In this document: positions 15,316 to 27,968 of the stretch, piece by piece
Numbering within the stretch: position 1 is the stretch's first letter
Layout: every line of letters starts with the position of its first letter
Source: Brucella anthropi ATCC 49188
GTDB lineage: Bacteria; Pseudomonadota; Alphaproteobacteria; Rhizobiales; Rhizobiaceae
Assembly (NCBI RefSeq): GCF_000017405.1
Contig: NC_009667.1
Span: forward strand, 930,001-994,000
DNA: 64,000 nt
Direction of reading: 5' to 3'
Notes under the pieces: model-generated
Databases searched by the model: none
The model's input: the letters and a program-made list of their open reading frames with translations, nothing else
Told to the model about the DNA's origin: nothing
Made by a program: the position numbers and the translations under genes

Positions 15316-16623
15316 ATGGCTTTCGAGCTCTGGGTTATGTGCGGCATCATCCTGCTCTGCGTCATTCTCTCAGCATTCTTTTCCGGGTCCGAAACGGCGC
15401 TGACGGCGGCGTCTCGAGCCCGGATGCACACGCTCGAACATAATGGCGACGAGCGCGCAGGGCTGGTCCAGCGCCTCATCAGTCGTCGCGACCGGCTGAT
15501 CGGTGCGCTTCTGATCGGCAACAACCTCGCCAATATTCTGGCGTCCTCCATTGCTACCAGCATCTTTTTGAACCTGTTCGGCGATGCGGGCGTTGCTTAT
15601 GCCACGCTGGCAATGACGGTCATTCTGGTCATTTTCGCGGAAGTGCTGCCGAAATCCTGGGCGATTTCCGGTCCAGACCGGTTTTCGCTTGCCGTTGCAC
15701 GCGGCGTGTCGCTGGTCGTCCTGATCCTCGGCCCGATTTCCAGTGCGGTGAACCGCATTGTGCGCGCGATCCTGAAGCTCTGTGGCATCAATCTTGCCGC
15801 CGGTCGGTCCATGTTGAGCCCGCAGGAGGAATTGCGCGGTGCGGTCGAGGTGCTGCATCGCGACAAGTCGCTCATCAAGGAAGATCGTGACCAGCTGGGC
15901 GGCCTGCTCGACCTCAAGGAGCTGGAAGTCAGCGACGTCATGGTGCACCGGACCTCGATGGGCACCGTCAATGCCGATGCTCCGGCGGATGAGATCGTGC
16001 GCGATATTCTGGCCAGCCCGCATACACGTATGCCGCTCTGGCGCGACGATATCGATAATATTGTCGGCATTATCCACACCAAGGACCTGCTGCGCGCGCT
16101 TTACGACGTCGACAATGATTTCAAGCGCATCGACATCATGAAGGTTGCGCGCAAGCCGTGGTTCGTGCCCGACACGACCACGTTGCAGGACCAGCTCGAC
16201 GCGTTTCTCCGCCGGAAGGCGCATATTGCCATCGTCGTCGACGAGTATGGTGACGTGCAGGGGCTGGTGACGCTTGAGGATATTCTGGAAGAAATCGTCG
16301 GCGATATTGCCGACGAACACGATATCGAAATCCAGGGTGTTCGCCTGCAGCCGGATGGTTCGGTGATTGTCGACGGATCGCTGCCGATTCGCGATATCAA
16401 CCGCGCGCTTGACTGGTCTTTGCCGGATGAGGAAGCGACAACGATTGCCGGTCTGGTCATTCATGAGACCCAGACCATTCCCGAAGTGAAACAGGCTTTC
16501 ACCTTTTACGGGAAGCGCTTTTCCGTCCTGAAGAAGGAAAAGAATCGCCTGACACGGCTGCGCATCGTGCCGCTTGATGCCGATGGAAAGCCTGCGCCCA
16601 TAGTTGCGGCGCTGCCGCGCTGA
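15316..16623 (+). CDS. CorC/HlyC-family (CNNM-like) membrane transporter with CBS domains
   Basis: This 435-residue protein has a DUF21 membrane domain (residues about 1-150, including LSAFFSGSETALTAASRAR and LIGNNLANILASSIAT), a CBS pair (VMVHRTSMGTVNADAP; IVVDEYGDVQGLVTLEDILE) and a C-terminal CorC_HlyC domain. The family moves or senses magnesium/cobalt and is often annotated hemolysin, which is misleading. It lies downstream of aroB but is separated by two hairpins, so it may have its own promoter. Confidence 0.92.
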   Translation: MAFELWVMCGIILLCVILSAFFSGSETALTAASRARMHTLEHNGDERAGLVQRLISRRDRLIGALLIGNNLANILASSIATSIFLNLFGDAGVAYATLAMTVILVIFAEVLPKSWAISGPDRFSLAVARGVSLVVLILGPISSAVNRIVRAILKLCGINLAAGRSMLSPQEELRGAVEVLHRDKSLIKEDRDQLGGLLDLKELEVSDVMVHRTSMGTVNADAPADEIVRDILASPHTRMPLWRDDIDNIVGIIHTKDLLRALYDVDNDFKRIDIMKVARKPWFVPDTTTLQDQLDAFLRRKAHIAIVVDEYGDVQGLVTLEDILEEIVGDIADEHDIEIQGVRLQPDGSVIVDGSLPIRDINRALDWSLPDEEATTIAGLVIHETQTIPEVKQAFTFYGKRFSVLKKEKNRLTRLRIVPLDADGKPAPIVAALPR

Positions 16624-17221
16624 AAGCTATCGCGGGAGCAGTTTCCACCTAACACTTTGTTTCTGAATATTTTAATCCCAGACTAAAGCCAGTTTTCGGC
16701 CGGAAAATCTGGCCGGGCTGGCGTTGTTTTTTCCGGTTTCTTGTGCGCGTTTCAGTATTAAATATAAGTAATAATAAAACGATATTATAGTATAATATTA
16801 TTCTAGTCTAATATATGGCGGATACAACTACTGGTAATAGAAAAAAATTCATTTGAAATTATTGAAAATATACGCTTCTATACAATAGTTTTTCGCAACA
16901 ATAAGGCTACTAATAATCCGGTGGCATCCATTATATATGACTTATGTTTGGATACGAAAACTACGGAGAAAATCGCCTACGACCTGTTTTACAATTAGAG
17001 AAATACAGCCTTGGTCTATTGGTACTTGCACTAGATACTATTCTGGAATTTCTTTTCTCCGCAAAGTTCGAACTACCTGGTCTATATTACAAAGGCGCCC
17101 TTTCGGGCGCCTTTGTAATATAGACCAGGGTTTACGCCGGATCTGATCAGGGGAAGAGACGTTCCCGTCTGGGACGGCATGTCGAGCCCGGATGCCAAGT
17201 GATGGGTAGTCGTGAAGCTGC
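16624..17221. other. AT-rich intergenic region without a convincing gene
   Basis: From about 16750 to 17070 the sequence is far richer in A/T than its surroundings. It includes the perfect palindrome ATATTATA-G-TATAATAT (16782-16798). The short frames here (16937-17146 plus, 17038-17271 minus) mostly translate the two arms of a hairpin and are not credible. The region ends with the 54-bp hairpin at 17076-17129. It could be decayed foreign DNA or an unannotated RNA locus. Confidence 0.6.
17076..17129. terminator. Very long perfect hairpin (25-bp arms, 4-base loop)
   Basis: The left arm CCTGGTCTATATTACAAAGG plus CGCCC (17076-17100) is perfectly complementary to 17105-17129, with loop TTTC. The core AAAGGCGCCC..GGGCGCCTTT resembles a bidirectional intrinsic terminator serving corC (plus) and bolA (minus). 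The outer 15 bp of perfect pairing are unusual for a terminator. Confidence 0.75.
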
Positions 17222-17536
17222 TCAGCGCCGCGTTGCTTCGCCAGGAGCGGAAGGCTCCAGTGCAAGTGCATGGACGCCGCTATCCAGTTCTTCCTTCAAA
17301 AGTTCATTAATGGCGCGGTGGCGCTGAATGCGACTCATTCCGGCAAAAGCTTGGGCAACGATACGGATGCGAAAGTGTGTTTCGCCGGTGCCGTCATAGA
17401 CTTCATGATGTCCGCGCTCCTCGTGATGATGCCCGGCGTGGAGATGGCTTTCATTAATGACTTCAAGCCGTTCGGGAGCGAAAGCCGTGGTCAGTTTCGC
17501 TTCCATCGCGCTTTGTTTGCTATTGTGAATGGACAT
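17222..17536 (-). CDS. BolA-family protein
   Basis: This 104-residue protein has the BolA/IbaG fold: MEAKLTTAFAPERLEVINES, HHEVYDGTGETHFRIRIV, FAGMSRIQRHRAINELLKEE and a conserved VHALAL C-terminal strand. BolA proteins partner monothiol glutaredoxins in Fe-S and iron signalling. A His-rich segment (HLHAGHHHEERGHHE) is present. ATG 17536 is favoured over GTG 17545 because GGAG lies about eleven bases upstream. It is divergent from the J-domain gene, an arrangement common in Rhizobiales. Confidence 0.92.
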   Translation of the reverse strand: MSIHNSKQSAMEAKLTTAFAPERLEVINESHLHAGHHHEERGHHEVYDGTGETHFRIRIVAQAFAGMSRIQRHRAINELLKEELDSGVHALALEPSAPGEATRR

Positions 17537-17722
17537 TTGGACCACTTCTCCCCATATAGACGCTGTGCCTCATATAACGTTGCTTCGGCAGCAAAAGGTG
17601 GGGCAAATCCGCACAGGAAAGCAACCTGCTTCAAAATTTCGCCCAGTTGAAATGGCCAAAAGCCAGACTGGACGAAATGTCAATTCTTGTTCAGCAACTC
17701 ATAATCCGCATAATTCGATTCG

Positions 17723-18352
17723 ATGACAACGAACTCAAAATTTTTCGACAGTATCCGCATCAAGCCCAAGAAGACCGCGGAAGCCAAGGCTTCGGGGCCT
17801 TGCTGCCAGTGGGACGGGTGCGACAAGCCAGGCACGCATCGCGCGCCTGTCGGACGCATGCGCGAAGGTGAATATTTCCGCTTCTGTGTTGATCACGTGC
17901 GGGAATATAACAAGAATTTCAATTACTTCTCTGGTCTTTCCGACGGCGACATCGCGAAATTCCAGAAGGATGCGATCACGGGTCATCGCCCGACATGGTC
18001 GACGACGGCGAACTCCACCGCCAAGCCGCGCACGTCGCCCGACATGGCGAAGGTACGTTCCGGTTCGGCTTCCTATCACAACCGCATCCGCGATCCCTTC
18101 AACCTTTTCAAGGAAGCCAAGGGACATGCGCCGGGCCAGAAAGCGCAGCGCAAGCCGCGTACGCTTGAGATAAAGGCGCTGGCGACACTCGGTCTTGAAC
18201 CAAATTCGACTGGCGATAAGATCAAGGCGCGCTATAAAGAGCTGGTAAAACAGCACCATCCCGATGCGAATGGTGGTGATCGCGGATCGGAAGAAAGATT
18301 TCGCGATGTTATTCAGGCTTATCAATTGCTCAAGCAGGCAGGTTTTTGCTAA
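17723..18352 (+). CDS. J-domain (DnaJ-like) protein with N-terminal Cys-rich module
   Basis: This 209-residue protein has a C-terminal J domain (ALATLGLEPNSTGDKIKARY, then LVKQHHPDANGGDRGSEERF) with the HPD tripeptide that stimulates Hsp70 ATPase. The N-terminal half has CCQWDGCDKPGTHRAPVG and a later Cys and His (FCVDHVREY), suggesting a small metal-binding module. The middle is basic and Pro/Ser-rich. It is divergent from bolA and upstream of cobS; its client is unknown. Confidence 0.88.
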   Translation: MTTNSKFFDSIRIKPKKTAEAKASGPCCQWDGCDKPGTHRAPVGRMREGEYFRFCVDHVREYNKNFNYFSGLSDGDIAKFQKDAITGHRPTWSTTANSTAKPRTSPDMAKVRSGSASYHNRIRDPFNLFKEAKGHAPGQKAQRKPRTLEIKALATLGLEPNSTGDKIKARYKELVKQHHPDANGGDRGSEERFRDVIQAYQLLKQAGFC

Positions 18353-18529
18353 AGCCTGTTTGGGTCTGAAAGGCCGACTATGGGGCTGTCGCCGACAGCT
18401 CCGACGGACATTCTTCTGCCGCGCGATTGCGTGGACGCAAGCACGGATGCCCGCAACGAATTACGGAAGGGGCATACCGTCCGGCTCGCCGGAAAAACAT
18501 GCCCACGGGTGAAAGTTGCCGGTCGGTAG

Positions 18530-19567
<1,038 letters not shown>

Positions 19568-19670
19568 TGCGGAAGAAGCCTGCCGCCTGAGCGTGTCCGG
19601 CGGCAGCGCACTGTCTGATGCGGGGGCGATGAGCTTCGCCCTTGCTTGAAAGCGAAGTCAGGATAGGCAT

Positions 19671-21584
19671 ATGTCGGGCCAGAAGTCAGGAATAGGCGAT
19701 AATTCGCGCGAGCGTAAACCGGGGCCGGTGGATTCCGAACCGTTCAAGCGCGCTCTAACGGCTTGTGTCCGTGCCATTTCCGGTGAGCATGAGCTGGAAG
19801 TGGCGTTCACCAACGACCGCCCGGCATTAAGCGCCAATCGCGCCCGTCTTCCCGATCTGCCGAAGCGCCCGACTGCGCACGATATCGCCGTCACCCGTGG
19901 CCTCGGCGATTCCATGGCGCTGCGTCAGGCACGTCACAATCCGCGCATTCACGCGGCCCTTGCCCCGGAAGGAAAGCAGGCGCGCGCGATCTACGACGCT
20001 GTCGAGCAGGCGCGTGTGGAAGCCATCGGCGCCCGCGCCATGGCAGGCATGGCGGATAATCTCACCACCATGCTTGCGGACAAATATTCGAAAGCCAATT
20101 TCTCTGCAGTTACCGCCAAGGAAGACGCGCCGCTTGAGGAAGCCGTATCGCTTCTGCTGCGTGAAAAGCTGACCGGACGGTCCGCCCCTGCCGAAGCCGG
20201 ACAGGTGCTCGAGCTGTGGCGCGAGTGGATCGAGCAGAAGGCCGCAGCCGACATTGCGCGGCTTGGCGACAATCTCGAAGACCAGCAGGCCTTTGCGCGC
20301 ACGGTGCGTGACATGCTCGCCTCCATGGATATGGCGGAGGAGCTGTCGCAGGAAGAACCGAGCGACGAAGAAGAGCAGAACGACGAGCAGACGCCGGATT
20401 CCGACGAGAACGAGGAAGGTGGCGACGAGAGCCAGGAAGGTTCCGATTCCGCTGAAAGCGAAGAATCCGACAGTTCGAGCGATGAAGGCGAGCAGGGCGA
20501 AATGGATGCCGCCGATGCTTCTGCCGACGACATGGACGACAGCGACGATATCGACGCGGAAACGCCGGGCGATACACGCCGTCCGAACCAGCCTTTCGCC
20601 AATTTTGCCGAACATGTCGACTACAAGGTCTTCACGCGAGAGTTCGATGAAGAGGTTGAAGCGGTTGATCTTTGCGACGAGGCGGAACTAGACCGCCTTC
20701 GCAGCTTCCTCGACAAGCAGCTTGCCAATCTGCAGGGCGTGGTGGGGCGTCTGGCCAACCGCTTGCAGCGCCGTCTGATGGCGCAGCAGAATCGCTCCTG
20801 GGATTTCGATCTGGAAGAGGGCTATCTCGATTCGGCTCGTCTGGTGCGCATCGTCATTGATCCGACGCAGCCGCTTTCCTACAAGCAGGAGCGCGATACG
20901 GATTTTCGCGATACGGTCGTGACGCTGGTTCTGGACAATTCCGGCTCCATGCGCGGCCGTCCGATCACGGTCGCCGCGACCTGCGCGGACATTCTTGCCC
21001 GCACGCTGGAGCGTTGCGGCGTGAAGGTGGAGATTCTCGGTTTCACCACCAAGGCGTGGAAGGGTGGCCAGTCACGCGAAGCGTGGCTTGGACGCGGCAA
21101 GCCTGCCAATCCGGGTCGCCTCAATGATCTGCGCCATATCGTCTACAAGAGCGCCGATGCGCCCTGGCGGCGGGCACGGCGCAATCTCGGCCTGATGATG
21201 CGCGAAGGCCTGCTGAAGGAAAATATCGACGGTGAGGCGCTGATCTGGGCGCATCAGCGGCTGCTGGCGCGTCCCGAGCAACGCAAGATCCTGATGATGA
21301 TCTCGGACGGCGCTCCCGTCGACGATTCGACACTTTCCGTCAATCCGGGCAACTATCTCGAACGCCATCTGCGCGCCGTGATTGAAGAGATCGAAACACG
21401 CTCTCCGGTGGAGTTGATTGCAATCGGTATCGGCCATGATGTCACGCGCTATTATCAGCGTGCTGTCACCATCGTTGATGCGGAAGAACTGGCAGGCGCG
21501 ATGACGGAGCAGCTCGCCTCGCTGTTCGAAGAGCAGGGTGCTGCAGCCTCGGGCAGGGGACAGCGCCGCGCTGGCGGACGATAA
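19671..21584 (+). CDS. cobT: Aerobic cobaltochelatase subunit CobT
   Basis: This 637-residue chelatase partner of CobS has an N-terminal domain, an extremely acidic Glu/Asp/Ser linker (about residues 222-310) and a C-terminal VWA domain with the MIDAS motif [14 protein letters not shown] and [14 protein letters not shown]. It works in the late-cobalt, aerobic cobalamin pathway. The ATG at 19671 lies about 100 bp after cobS in the same direction. A terminator shared with the convergent SDR gene follows. Confidence 0.96.
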   Translation: MSGQKSGIGDNSRERKPGPVDSEPFKRALTACVRAISGEHELEVAFTNDRPALSANRARLPDLPKRPTAHDIAVTRGLGDSMALRQARHNPRIHAALAPEGKQARAIYDAVEQARVEAIGARAMAGMADNLTTMLADKYSKANFSAVTAKEDAPLEEAVSLLLREKLTGRSAPAEAGQVLELWREWIEQKAAADIARLGDNLEDQQAFARTVRDMLASMDMAEELSQEEPSDEEEQNDEQTPDSDENEEGGDESQEGSDSAESEESDSSSDEGEQGEMDAADASADDMDDSDDIDAETPGDTRRPNQPFANFAEHVDYKVFTREFDEEVEAVDLCDEAELDRLRSFLDKQLANLQGVVGRLANRLQRRLMAQQNRSWDFDLEEGYLDSARLVRIVIDPTQPLSYKQERDTDFRDTVVTLVLDNSGSMRGRPITVAATCADILARTLERCGVKVEILGFTTKAWKGGQSREAWLGRGKPANPGRLNDLRHIVYKSADAPWRRARRNLGLMMREGLLKENIDGEALIWAHQRLLARPEQRKILMMISDGAPVDDSTLSVNPGNYLERHLRAVIEEIETRSPVELIAIGIGHDVTRYYQRAVTIVDAEELAGAMTEQLASLFEEQGAAASGRGQRRAGGR

Positions 21585-21597
21585 AAATCAGGGATAG

Positions 21598-21623
21598 AAA
21601 AGGGCGCTTGAAGCGCCCTTTTT
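21598..21623. terminator. Bidirectional terminator between cobT and the SDR gene
   Basis: AAAAGGGCGC-TTGAA-GCGCCCTTTTT forms a stem with A- and T-runs on both sides, suited to both convergent genes. It overlaps the SDR gene's last codons slightly. Confidence 0.85.
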
Positions 21624-22363
21624 CATGCCTGCTGTTTGGTTGCAGCCAGAACGATTTCGCGTATGCACACGCCCTGGGGCTGTTCATAGGCATAGAGAAT
21701 GGCGCGGGCCACATCGTCGGCTGAAAGCACAGGCGCGCCCATTTCTTTCTTCCATGCTTCGTAACCGGCCTTGATACCGGCGTCGCTGGTATGGCTCAGA
21801 AGTTCCGTTTCCACGGCGCCTGGCGCGATCGTCACGACACGGACATTATGTGGCGAAAGTTCTTCGCGCAGGTTTTCCGACATGCCGTGCACGGCGAACT
21901 TCGTGCCAACATAGGCGACATGATTGGCGAAGGTCTTGCGGCCAGCCACCGAGCTGATGTTGATGATTGTGCCGTGCTTGCGCGCAGCCATGCCAGCGGA
22001 GACAGCATGAATGCCGTTGAGAAGGCCTTTGACATTGACCTCCAGCATCCGGTCCCATTCATCCGGGTTCTGCTTGCTCACTTCACCCAGCAACATCACA
22101 CCGGCATTATTGATGATAGCATCGGCAGGACCGAACATGGCTTCGGCTTCCTGGACGGCTGCCACAAGCGCCTTCCGGTCAGTGACGTCGACGGATTTGC
22201 AGAGCGTGTCTGGCAGGTTGAGCTTTTCCATCGCGTCCAGTCGGCGCGCCAGAAGCAGCAATGGATGACCGCGATGGGCAAACATTTTTGCAGTGGCAAG
22301 GCCAATGCCCGAGCTTGCGCCGGTAATAATGACGAGTGGAAGTTTTTCCTTATTCAAGGACAT
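21623..22363 (-). CDS. Short-chain dehydrogenase/reductase
   Basis: This 246-residue classical SDR has the NAD(P) motif TGASSGIGLATAKMF, NNAGVML, the catalytic Ser in INISSVAGRK and YxxxK in HVAYVGTKFAVHGMS. Such enzymes oxidise or reduce alcohols and ketones; the substrate is unknown. It resembles clavaldehyde dehydrogenase/YdfG-type SDRs. It is monocistronic and convergent with cobT. Confidence 0.92.
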   Translation of the reverse strand: MSLNKEKLPLVIITGASSGIGLATAKMFAHRGHPLLLLARRLDAMEKLNLPDTLCKSVDVTDRKALVAAVQEAEAMFGPADAIINNAGVMLLGEVSKQNPDEWDRMLEVNVKGLLNGIHAVSAGMAARKHGTIINISSVAGRKTFANHVAYVGTKFAVHGMSENLREELSPHNVRVVTIAPGAVETELLSHTSDAGIKAGYEAWKKEMGAPVLSADDVARAILYAYEQPQGVCIREIVLAATKQQA

Positions 22364-22414
22364 CTAATCAATCCTTACCTAAATATAAATATAGTCAACC
22401 GAAACAGGAAAGCC

Positions 22415-22445
22415 GACGCCTGAATAATTTCAGGCGTCTTTTGCT
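22415..22445 (+). terminator. Intrinsic terminator-like hairpin in the SDR upstream region
   Basis: GACGCCTGAA-taat-TTCAGGCGTC followed by TTTTGCTTT reads as a plus-strand terminator. No plus-strand gene precedes it, so it may cap an unannotated or antisense transcript. Confidence 0.5.
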
Positions 22446-22482
22446 TTCTATACGTAATATAGAAATCCGTTCCGATAAAGAA

Positions 22483-22510
22483 AGACCGCAGGAAAAAGCT
22501 GCGGTCTGTC
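22483..22510 (-). terminator. Terminator of the YhhQ gene
   Basis: On the minus strand AGACCGCAG-CTTTTTC-CTGCGGTCT is followed by TTCTTT. The stem is nine perfect pairs and lies about 80 bp after the YhhQ stop. Confidence 0.75.
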
Positions 22511-22591
22511 GGAAAGCGGTTCATACAGGGGATATTTATTGAGGAAAACCGGTTTTCGTTGCGTTCAACGGATCGTGAATCCTCGAGAATA

Positions 22592-23242
22592 TCAGCCAGC
22601 GTTTGTCCGGTTTGGCGCGTAAAGCGTCGGGGCAAAGACGGCGAGGATTGCGCCATAGGGGATCAGCATCAGCGTTCCCATAATGACCTTCACGAAGAAG
22701 TCGCCGAAAGCAAGCGAGGCCCAGAGCGGCACGCCAAGGCCGAGGAAGGATGCAGGTTCGGCAAGCGACGAATCGGGCATTCCGGTCAGCCTGTCGATCC
22801 AGGCGAAACCGGCTGCGAAGGCAATCGAGAAGAACAGGATTGTATCGAGCACCGAACCGAACATGGCGGCAGCAAAGGGAGCCTTCCACCAGGTCTTGCG
22901 ACGCAGGCGGTCGAAGACTGTGATGTCCATCAGCTGTGCGAGAAGGAAGGCGGAGCCGGAGGCAATCGCGATACGCGGCGTGGCGAGCCAGACCGACATG
23001 ATGACGCCAAGCACGAAACCGGCATAGACGACCTTGCGCGCAGCAGCGGGGCCGAAGCGGCGATTCGTCAGGTCATTGACCAGAAAGGCGATGGGGTAGG
23101 TGAAGGCGCCGTAGGTCAGCACTTCACCGAGGCCGAAATGCTGGAATGGATACTGGACAAGTATGTTCGACGCGGCAACCGCCACGCACATGGCCAGTAT
23201 CGCAGGCATAAGCCGGGAATAAGAAGGTGTCTCGATTGACAT
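22592..23242 (-). CDS. Queuosine precursor transporter, YhhQ/VUT family
   Basis: This 216-residue protein has about six membrane segments and the COG1738 hallmarks TYGAFTYPIAFLVNDLTNRR, GSAFLLAQLMDITVFDRLR and a late FFVKVIMGTLMLIPYGAI. Family members import preQ0/preQ1 for queuosine tRNA modification. ATG 23242 follows AGGA by seven bases; a longer frame to 23284 runs through the leader and is not preferred. A candidate preQ1 riboswitch lies directly upstream, supporting the function. Confidence 0.9.
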   Translation of the reverse strand: MSIETPSYSRLMPAILAMCVAVAASNILVQYPFQHFGLGEVLTYGAFTYPIAFLVNDLTNRRFGPAAARKVVYAGFVLGVIMSVWLATPRIAIASGSAFLLAQLMDITVFDRLRRKTWWKAPFAAAMFGSVLDTILFFSIAFAAGFAWIDRLTGMPDSSLAEPASFLGLGVPLWASLAFGDFFVKVIMGTLMLIPYGAILAVFAPTLYAPNRTNAG

Positions 23243-23270
23243 TTTTTTATCCTGGGTGATGGAACCAGCA
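23240..23270 (-). promoter_or_regulatory. Candidate preQ1-I riboswitch controlling YhhQ
   Basis: The minus-strand leader reads TGCTGGTTCCATCACCCAGG then ATAAAAAAATG. A short stem CTGG/CCAG encloses a UUC-containing loop, followed by CCC and an A-rich tail that runs into the start codon, as in minimal preQ1-I aptamers. The ribosome binding AGGA lies at the stem edge. Rfam lists preQ1 riboswitches ahead of COG1738 genes, from memory. The pseudoknot pairing is short here, so this is a candidate only. Confidence 0.5.
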
Positions 23271-23299
23271 AAAAAGGCCGACAAAAGCCGGCCTTTTTT
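23270..23299. terminator. Terminator after rpmB
   Basis: AAAAAAGGCCG-acaaaagc-CGGCCTTTTTT is symmetric and works on either strand. It separates rpmB from the downstream YhhQ leader. Confidence 0.85.
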
Positions 23300-23321
23300 G
23301 TCGAAATTTTTGGCCGGAAGC

Positions 23322-23621
23322 TTAGGCAGCGACTGCTGCTTCAGCCTGCTTCTTTGCGATCTGACGCTTCAGCAGGCGAGCGCGCTGCGAAAGTTCCTTG
23401 TCGTCAGACTTGACGAGGAACGCATCGAGACCGCCGCGATGTTCAACCGAACGCAGAGCGTTGGCGGAAACGCGCAGGCGATAGCTCTGGCCGAGCGTTT
23501 CGGACATCAGCGTAACATTGCAGAGGTTCGGCAGAAAGCGGCGACGCGTCTTGTTGTTCGCGTGGCTGACATTGTTGCCGTACTGGACCGACTTGCCGGT
23601 CAATTCACAAGCGCGGGACAT
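23322..23621 (-). CDS. rpmB: 50S ribosomal protein L28
   Basis: This 99-residue ribosomal protein begins [20 protein letters not shown] and contains [20 protein letters not shown] and [20 protein letters not shown]. It has the longer alphaproteobacterial form of L28. The Met at 23621 is the conserved family start; upstream in-frame codons to 23681 are leader. Confidence 0.97.
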   Translation of the reverse strand: MSRACELTGKSVQYGNNVSHANNKTRRRFLPNLCNVTLMSETLGQSYRLRVSANALRSVEHRGGLDAFLVKSDDKELSQRARLLKRQIAKKQAEAAVAA

Positions 23622-24072
23622 TTTGGTCTCACCTTCAATTACGTTCTTCAGGCCCCGACCCGAATGTCCGAATTCAAGCAATCAACGCAGTTTGATGCTG
23701 CTGGCGCGCGATCTCGGACAGGCGGCCTATTGGGAAAGTCGCGTTTCTATAGTGACAGCAGCCGTTGCAGTCAAGTGAGATTCCGTATCCATCGCGCAAA
23801 GACGCGGTTTTCCGGCTTTCGCACGGTCTTCGCGAAAGCTTGCGATCATAACTTCGCCAGTTTTGCTTGGCTTACACAGATACTGTATCGAAGAATCCCA
23901 CGCAACTTTTGGGCGTTTCAATGTGGTTGAAAACCATCAGGAGACGACCAGGCGAAAAACAAGTCGCAAGATAGGATAAAGCGAATTTGCTTTGAGTTTT
24001 TGTCTTTACGCATGTCTTTATGGAAAACGGTCTCTCTCTTCCACGACGTGCTTTAGCGAAAGGAATGCGCGC
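23622..24072. other. Divergent upstream region of rpmB and the DUF3108 gene
   Basis: The 451 bases hold no convincing gene. Short frames on both strands lack coding character. A small dyad GATACTGTATC occurs near 23879. Promoters for both genes are expected here but cannot be assigned confidently. Confidence 0.4.
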
Positions 24073-24903
24073 ATGATCGAACCGTCGCATGAGTTGAAGC
24101 CCGTCTGGCAGCGGCTGGCGCATTATGGTGTGTTGACCTTTGCGGGCCTGATCCTTGCGGGATTAACGATTGCTAGCGGGCCGGCCAGGGCCAACGATCT
24201 TTATCGGACCGAATACGATATTTCCATTTTCGGACTTTCGATTGCGCGGTCTGCCATAGAAACCACGGTCAATGGCGCCAATTACAATCTCAATGGCCGT
24301 TTTCTGACTTCCGGTCTGGCGCGTGTGTTCGACGATACGGACGGCACCGTGCACGTTACCGGGAGCGCCGTTGGGGGCAAGGTCGTGCCGAAGAGCTTCG
24401 ATCTCGCCTATAAGCATGGCCGCAAGAACAAGAGCACGACGATCCGCTTCGCCAATGGCAATGTCGTCGCGGCGGAAAACCAGCCTCCGGTGAAAAAGCG
24501 CGACCCGTGGGTGGAAACATCACCGCAGGACCTTCTCAATGTGAGCGATCCGCTGAGCGCGCTCATGATACCTGCAAAGAACGGTCGGGCGGTCTGTGAC
24601 CGGTCGCTGAGCGTTTTCGACGGTCAGACCCGCGCGGAGATCAAGCTTTCCTTCAATGGCACCGAATCGTTCACGACCGACGGCTTTACCGGCGAATCGG
24701 TCGTCTGCTCGGCAAAGTTCGTTCCGATTTCCGGATATCAGAAGGGCAAGAAGGCTATCGATTATCTGAGCAATCGCAGCCGGATCACGATTTCCTTCGC
24801 ATCGCTTGGCAATTCGGGCATCTATGCGCCCGTCGTGGCGCGAATCGGCACGCAGATCGGCACGCTCAAGATCGAAGCCACCCGTTTTTCCAAGGTGAAC
24901 TGA
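24073..24903 (+). CDS. Exported DUF3108-family protein
   Basis: This 276-residue protein has an N-terminal membrane/signal segment (YGVLTFAGLILAGLTIASGP) followed by a beta-rich domain (YRTEYDISIFGLSIARSAIE, VETSPQDLLNVSDPLSALMI, GYQKGKKAIDYLSNRSRITI) characteristic of DUF3108 proteins, which are thought to be periplasmic. Function is not established. The Met at 24073 lies just before the signal; an upstream start at 23992 would bury it. Confidence 0.85.
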   Translation: MIEPSHELKPVWQRLAHYGVLTFAGLILAGLTIASGPARANDLYRTEYDISIFGLSIARSAIETTVNGANYNLNGRFLTSGLARVFDDTDGTVHVTGSAVGGKVVPKSFDLAYKHGRKNKSTTIRFANGNVVAAENQPPVKKRDPWVETSPQDLLNVSDPLSALMIPAKNGRAVCDRSLSVFDGQTRAEIKLSFNGTESFTTDGFTGESVVCSAKFVPISGYQKGKKAIDYLSNRSRITISFASLGNSGIYAPVVARIGTQIGTLKIEATRFSKVN

Positions 24904-24920
24904 CCGGCAGCCGGTCCCAG

Positions 24921-25340
24921 TTAATGCTTCGGGTGCACGCATTCCTCATGGTTGCCGAGGATTTCGATCACGCGGCACTGGTCGATGCGGCCATGTGCAG
25001 TGCATTCCAGCATGCGCTGCAATTCGGTTTTAAGCGACAGCAGTTTTGCGATGCGGTGTTCGACATCGCTCAAGCGTGCGCGTGCAATGGCGTCGGCCGC
25101 CGAACATGATTGGTCGGGATTATCCTGAAGATCAAGAAGCGTGCGGATCGCATCCACCTCGAAACCCAGATCGCGTGCGTGGCGAATGAAAAGCAGCCGC
25201 TGGACATCCTGCCGGTCATAGAGGCGGCGATTGCCATCAGTGCGCGGCGGTGAGGGTAGCAGGCCGATCTGCTCGTAATAACGAATCGTCGGCACTTTGA
25301 CGCCGCTCGCTTTCGATGCTTCTCCGATCGATACATTCAT
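24921..25340 (-). CDS. MerR-family metal-responsive regulator (ZntR/CadR-type)
   Basis: This 139-residue MerR protein has the winged HTH SIGEASKASGVKVPTIRYYE and QIGLLPSPPRTDGNRRLYDR, a dimerisation helix, and Cys residues placed as in Zn/Cd/Pb sensors: one before the dimer helix (NPDQSCSAADA) and a C-terminal cluster (MLECTAHGRIDQC, HEECVHPKH). It is divergent from the P-type ATPase, whose promoter contains a 19-bp-spaced MerR operator. Activation of the ATPase by zinc, cadmium or lead is inferred. Met 25340 is chosen over 25346 by spacing. Confidence 0.9.
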   Translation of the reverse strand: MNVSIGEASKASGVKVPTIRYYEQIGLLPSPPRTDGNRRLYDRQDVQRLLFIRHARDLGFEVDAIRTLLDLQDNPDQSCSAADAIARARLSDVEHRIAKLLSLKTELQRMLECTAHGRIDQCRVIEILGNHEECVHPKH

Positions 25341-25353
25341 GATCATTTTCCGC

Positions 25354-25384
25354 TTGCTCCTCTAGTCACTAGAGGATGTAGACC
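25354..25384 (+). promoter_or_regulatory. MerR-type promoter/operator of the P-type ATPase
   Basis: A -35-like TTGCTC (25354-25359) and -10-like TAGACC (25379-25384) are separated by 19 bp. The spacer is covered by the perfect palindrome CCTCTAG-TCA-CTAGAGG (25359-25375). Over-long spacers with a central dyad are diagnostic of MerR-activated promoters. Confidence 0.85.
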
Positions 25385-25426
25385 TTGCTCAACACAATTC
25401 AAGAGCAGTGCTGAAAAGAGCAGATC

Positions 25427-27961
<2,535 letters not shown>

Positions 27962-27968
27962 AACAAAA

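Noticed and set aside
16937..17271. Two opposed short frames sharing SILQRRP...GRLCNIDQ
   Set aside because: The similarity arises because each reads one arm of the perfect hairpin at 17076-17129; neither shows coding character.
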